From Coix lacryma-jobi var. lacryma-jobi (lineage: Eukaryota > Streptophyta > Magnoliopsida > Poales > Poaceae): a stretch of DNA of 64,000 nucleotides. Shown piece after piece: positions 59,342 through 64,000 of this stretch (the stretch's first letter is position 1; each line of letters starts with the position of its first letter). The stretch covers positions 85,781,845-85,845,844 of the forward strand of contig CM019831.1 in assembly GCA_009763385.1 (NCBI GenBank). Reading direction: 5' to 3'. Below the pieces are notes generated by a model that did no database searches, was not told the origin of the DNA, and worked only from the letters and a program-made list of their open reading frames with translations. Made by a program: the position numbers and the translations under genes.

Positions 59342-61150
59342 GCCGAAAAAATCGCGGTTGGACTTTTCACAACGGACGCACCCAATCATCTCCGTTTGAC
59401 CCAAAACTCATGTTTGGTGGGATTTTGGCACTTCCATTTTCAAAGGAACGGTTCCACAAAAGTCGCACGAGAGGGCCGTTTTTGCCACTGATGCACCGAA
59501 AAACTCACGGTTCAGTTTTTCGCAACGGACGCACCCATTCATCTTCGTTTGACCCAAAACTCATGTTTGGTGTGTTCTTGGCACTTTTATTTCCATCGGA
59601 ACGGTGTCGCAAAACTCGCGTCGGTGGGCCGTTTTTCCCACTGATGCACTGAAAAACTCGTAGTTCAATTTTTCGCAACGGACGCACCCAATCATCTCTG
59701 TTTGACCCAAAACTCGTGTTTGGTGGGTTATTGGCACTTTTGTTACTCACGAAACGGTGCCGCAAAACTCACGCGAGTTGGCCGTTTTCCCACTGATGCA
59801 CCAAAAAACTCGCAGTTCAATTTTTCACAACGGACGCATCCAATCATCTCAGTTTGACCAAAAACTTATGTTTGGTGGGTATTTGGCACTTTCATTTCCG
59901 TCGGAACGGTGCCGCAAAACTCACGCGAGAGGGCCGTTTTTCCCACTGATGCATCGAAAAACTCGTAGTTGAATTTTTCGCAACTGACGCACTCAAACAT
60001 CTCGGTTTGCCCCAAACTTATATTTGGTTGGTTTTTGGCACTTTTATTTCCGTCGGAACAGTGCCGCAAAACTCGCGCCGGGGGGCCGTTTTTCCCACTA
60101 ATGCACCGAAAAACTCGGAGTTCCTTTTTTTGCAACGGACGCACCCAATCATCTCAGTTTGCCCCAAAACTCATGTTTGGTGGGTTATTGCACTTTTATT
60201 TCTGACGAAACGGTGCTGCAAAACTCACGCGAGACGGCCATTCTTCCCACAGATGCACTTAAAAACTCGGGGTTGGACTTTTCGCAACCGACACACCTAA
60301 TCATCTCCATTTGACCCAAAACTGATGTTGCTGGGTTTTTGGCACATTCATTTCCGTCGGAACGGTGCCGCAAAACTCACGCGAGAGGGCCGTTTTTCCC
60401 ACTGATGCACCGAAAAATTCGTAGTTGAATTTTTCGCAACTAACGCACCCAAACATCTCAGATTGACACAAAACTCATGTTTGGTGGGTTTTTAGCACTT
60501 TCATTTCTGACGTTATGGTAGCACAAAACTCGCGCGGAAGGGCCCCGTCTTTCCCACTGATGCGGCAAAAAACTTGTAGTTGAATTTTTCGCAACGGGCG
60601 CACCCAAACATATCTGTTTGACCCAAAACTCATGTTTGGTGGGTTTTTGGCACTTTCATTTCCAACGGAACAGGGCCTCAAAACTCACACGATAGGGCCA
60701 TTTTTTGTACTGCTGCACCGAAAAACTTGCATTTGAATTTTTCACAACGGACGCACCGAATCATCTCAGTTTGACCCAAAACTCATGTTTGGTGGGTTTT
60801 TGGCACTTTCATTTCTGACGGAACGGTGCGGCAAAACTCGCGCGAGAGGGCCGTTTTTCCCACTGATGCACCAAAAAATTCGCGGTTGAATTTTTCGCAA
60901 CGGACGCACCCAATCATCTCAGTTGGACCCAAAACTTATGTTTGGTGGGTTATTGGCACTTTTATTTCCGACGAAACGGTGCCGCAAAACTCACGCGAGA
61001 TGGTCGTTTTTCCCACTGATGCACAAAAAAACTCACGATTGAACTTTTCGCAATGGACGCACCCAATCATCTCTGTTTGACCCAAAACTCATGTTTGGTT
61101 GGTTTTTGGCACATTCATTTCTTATGGAACAGTGCCGCAAAAGTCGCGCG
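59342..61150 (+). repeat. Satellite segment repeated after the inversion, copy 2
   Basis: Follows 55007-57110 with an offset that changes from about 4335 to about 4038 bp, so about two monomers have been lost here. It shares the CATTTTCAAAGGAACGG variant and the GGCCCCGTCTTTCCC monomer. Confidence 0.72.
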
Positions 61151-64000
61151 AGAGGGCCGTTTTTCCCACAGATGCACCGAAAATCTCACGGTTCAGTTTT
61201 TCAAAACGGACGCACCCAATCATCTCCATTGGACCCAAAACTCATGTTTGTTGTGTTTTTGGCACTTTTATTTCAATCGGAACGGTGCCGCAAAACTCGC
61301 ATCGGGTGGCCGTTTTTCTCACTGATGCACCGAAAAACTGACAGTTCAGTTTTTCGCAACGGACGCACCCAATCATCTCAGTTTGACCCAAAACTCTTGT
61401 TTCGTGGGTTATTGACACTTTTGTTACCGATGAAACGGTGCCGCAAAACTCACGCGAGATGGCCATTTTCCCACTGATGCACATAAAAACTCGCGGTTGA
61501 ACTTTTCGCAACCGACGCACCCAATCATCTCTGTTTGACCCAAAACTCATGTTTGGTGGGTTTTGGACACTTTTATTCCCATCGGAACGGTGCCGTAAAA
61601 CTCGCGTCGGTGGGCCGTTTTTCCCACTGATGCACTGAAAAACTCGTAGTTCAATTTTTCGCAACGGACGCACCCAATCATCTCAGTTTGACCCAAAAAT
61701 CATGTTTGGTGGGTTATTGGCACTTTTGTTATCGACAAAACGGTGCCGCAAAACTCACGCGAGATGGCCATTTTACCACTGATGCACCAAAAAACTCGTG
61801 GTTGAACTTTTCGCAACCGACGCACCCAATCATCTCCGTTTGACCCAAAACTCATGTTTGGTGGGTTTTTGGCACTTTCATTTCCCCCGGAACGGTTCCG
61901 CAAAACTCACGCGAGAGGGCCATTTTTCCCACTGATGCACCGAAAAACTCCTAGTTGATTTTTTCGGAACGGACGCACCCAATCATCTCCGTTTGACCCA
62001 AACTCATGTTTGGTTGGTTTTTGGCACTTTTATTTCCATCGGAACGGTGCCGCAAAACTCGCGCCGGTGGGCCGTTTTTTCCACTGATGCACCGAAAAAC
62101 TCACAGTTCAATTTTTGGCAACGAACACACCCAATCATCTCAGTTTGACCCAAAACTCATGTTTGGTGGGTTATAGCACTTTTGTTTCCGACGAAACAGT
62201 GCTTCAAAACTCACGCGAGATGGCCGTTCTTCCCACTGATGCACCGAAAAAATCGTGGTTGGACTTTTTGCAACAGACGCACCCAATCCTCTCTGTTTGA
62301 CCCAAAACTCATGTTTGTTTGGTTTTTGGCACTTCCATTTCCGATGGAACGGTTCCGCAAAAGTCGCGTGAGAGGGTCGTTTTTCCCACTGATGCACCAA
62401 AAAACTCACGTTGAATTTTTCGCAACGGACGCACCCAATCATCTTCGTTTGAACCAAAACTCATGTTTGGTGTGTTTTTTGGCACTTTTATTCCCATCGG
62501 AACGGTGCCGCAAAACTTGCGTCGGTGGGACGTTTTTCCCACTGATGCACTGAAAAACTCGCAGTTCAATTTTTCGCAACGGACGCATCCAACTATCTCA
62601 GTTTGACCCAAAACTAATGTTTGGTGGGTTATTGGCACTTTTGTTACCGATGAAACGGTGCCACAAAACTCACGAGACATGGTCGTTTTCCCACTGATGC
62701 ACCGAAGAACTCGCGGTTGAACTTTTCGCAACCGACGCACCCAATCATCTCCGTTTGACCCAAAACCCATGTTTGGTGTGTTTTTGGCACTTTCATTTTC
62801 CTCGGAATGGTGCCACAAAACTCATGCAAGAGGGCCATTTTTCCCACTGATGCACCAAAATCACGTAGTTGAATTTTTCGCAACTGACGCACCCAAACAT
62901 CTCAGTTTGACACAAAAATCATGTTTGGTGGGTTTTTGGCACTTTCATTTCTGACGGAACGGTGCCGCAAAACTCGCGCGAGAGGGCCGTTTTTCCCACT
63001 GATGCACCAAAAAACTCGCTGTTCAATTTTTCGCAACGGACGCACCCAATCATTTCAGTTGGACCCAAAACTCAGTTTGGTGGGTTATTGGCACTTTTGT
63101 TACTGACGAAACGGTGCCGCAAAACTCACGTGAGATGGCCGTTTTCCCACTGATGCAAAGAAAAACTCGCTGTTGATCTTTTCGCAACCGACGCACCCAA
63201 TCATCTCCGTTTGACCCAAAACTCATGTTTGGTGGGTTTTTGGCACTTTCATTTCCCTCAGAACGGTGCCACAAAACTCACGTGAGAGGGCCATTTTTCC
63301 CACTGATGCACCGAAAAACTCGTAGTTGAATTTTTCGCAACGGACGCACCCAATCATCTCTGTTTGACCCAAAACTCATGTTTGGTGTGTTTTTGGCACA
63401 TTTATTCCCATCGAAATGGTGCCGCAAAACTCGCGTCGGTGGGCCGTTTTTCCCACTGATGCACTGAAAAACTCGCAGTTCAATTTTTCGCAACGGACAC
63501 ACCCAATCATCTCAGTTTGACCCAAAATCATGTTTGGTGGGTTATTGGCACTTTGTTACCGACGAAACGGTGCCGCAAAACTCACGCGAGAGGGCCGTTT
63601 TCCCACTGATGCACCAAAAACTCATGGTTGAACTTTTCGCAACCGACGCACCCAATCATCTCCGTTTGACCCAAAACTCATGTTTGGTGGGTTTTTGGCG
63701 CTTTCATTTCCCTCGAAACGGTGCCGCAAAACTCACGCGAGAGGGCCATTTATCCCACTGATGCACCGAAAAATTCATAGTTGATTTTTTTGCAACGGAC
63801 ACACCCAATCATCTCCGTTTGACCCAAACTCATGTTTGTTTGGTTTTTGGCACTTTTATTTCCATCGGAACGGTGACGCAAAACTCGCGTCGATGGGTCG
63901 TTTTTCCCACTGATGCACCGAAAAACTCGGAGTTCAATTTTTTGCAACGGACACACCCAATCATCTCAGTTTGACCCAAAACTCATGTTTGGTTGGTTAT
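61151..64000 (+). repeat. Terminal satellite stretch, runs off the window
   Basis: Monomers in the original orientation to the last base. The series near 61241 (CATCGGGTGGCCG with GACAGTTCAG) resembles the HOR monomers near 26.2 kb. The series from 62769 resembles 27709 and 46744, and that from about 63.6 kb resembles 28.6-28.9 kb and 45.2 kb. No other feature is visible. Confidence 0.9.

Overview
The window is plant nuclear DNA from a grass, probably a functional or former centromere core. About 50.8 kb of the 64 kb is one tandem satellite with a monomer of about 152-153 bp. Read on the minus strand, the monomer carries a conserved block (CCAAACATGAGTTTTGG, then GTTGCGAAAAA) that I recall from the CentC/CentO group of grass centromeric satellites. 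The exact species cannot be named from the sequence. No host gene, rRNA or tRNA is visible. The many short open frames inside the satellite are by-products of a monomer length close to 51 codons.

Layout: (1) 1-29423, satellite in one orientation, about 190 monomers. It contains a 4-monomer higher-order repeat (HOR, about 611 bp) around 0.9-4.5 kb, a 15-monomer (2274 bp) duplication at 8.33-12.2 kb, and five copies of an 18-monomer (about 2747 bp) HOR at 13.2-26.6 kb. (2) 29424-42657, a Ty1/copia retrotransposon of the Sirevirus (SIRE/Maximus) type, flanked by the 5-bp target duplication GATGG. (3) 42658-57214, satellite again in the same orientation. (4) 57215-59341, a block of about 14 monomers in the opposite orientation. 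(5) 59342-64000, satellite back in the original orientation, repeating the 55.0-57.1 kb segment.

The retrotransposon has two LTRs of about 1.98 kb, a primer site for initiator tRNA-Met, gag with a CCHC knuckle, then protease, integrase, reverse transcriptase and RNase H, all in broken frames, and several polypurine tracts. It could not move on its own. Its right end is abnormal. After the 3' LTR come a second primer site, a 433-bp LTR fragment, a third primer site, 0.79 kb of gag and a 413-bp LTR fragment, all inside the same target duplication. Both abnormal joins enter the LTR within a 21-bp zone through 4-5 bp of shared sequence. This fits two failed minus-strand transfers during reverse transcription and would place the transcript start near there. 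The same 433-bp interval is almost identical between the two LTRs, while the rest of the LTR differs at about 41 places (my hand count).

Other points to check are an array of six short inverted repeats in the LTR whose stems covary, frame breaks that are almost all single added bases, and a shortened satellite monomer that lacks the conserved block yet recurs at five places. All comparisons and counts were made by eye and are approximate.
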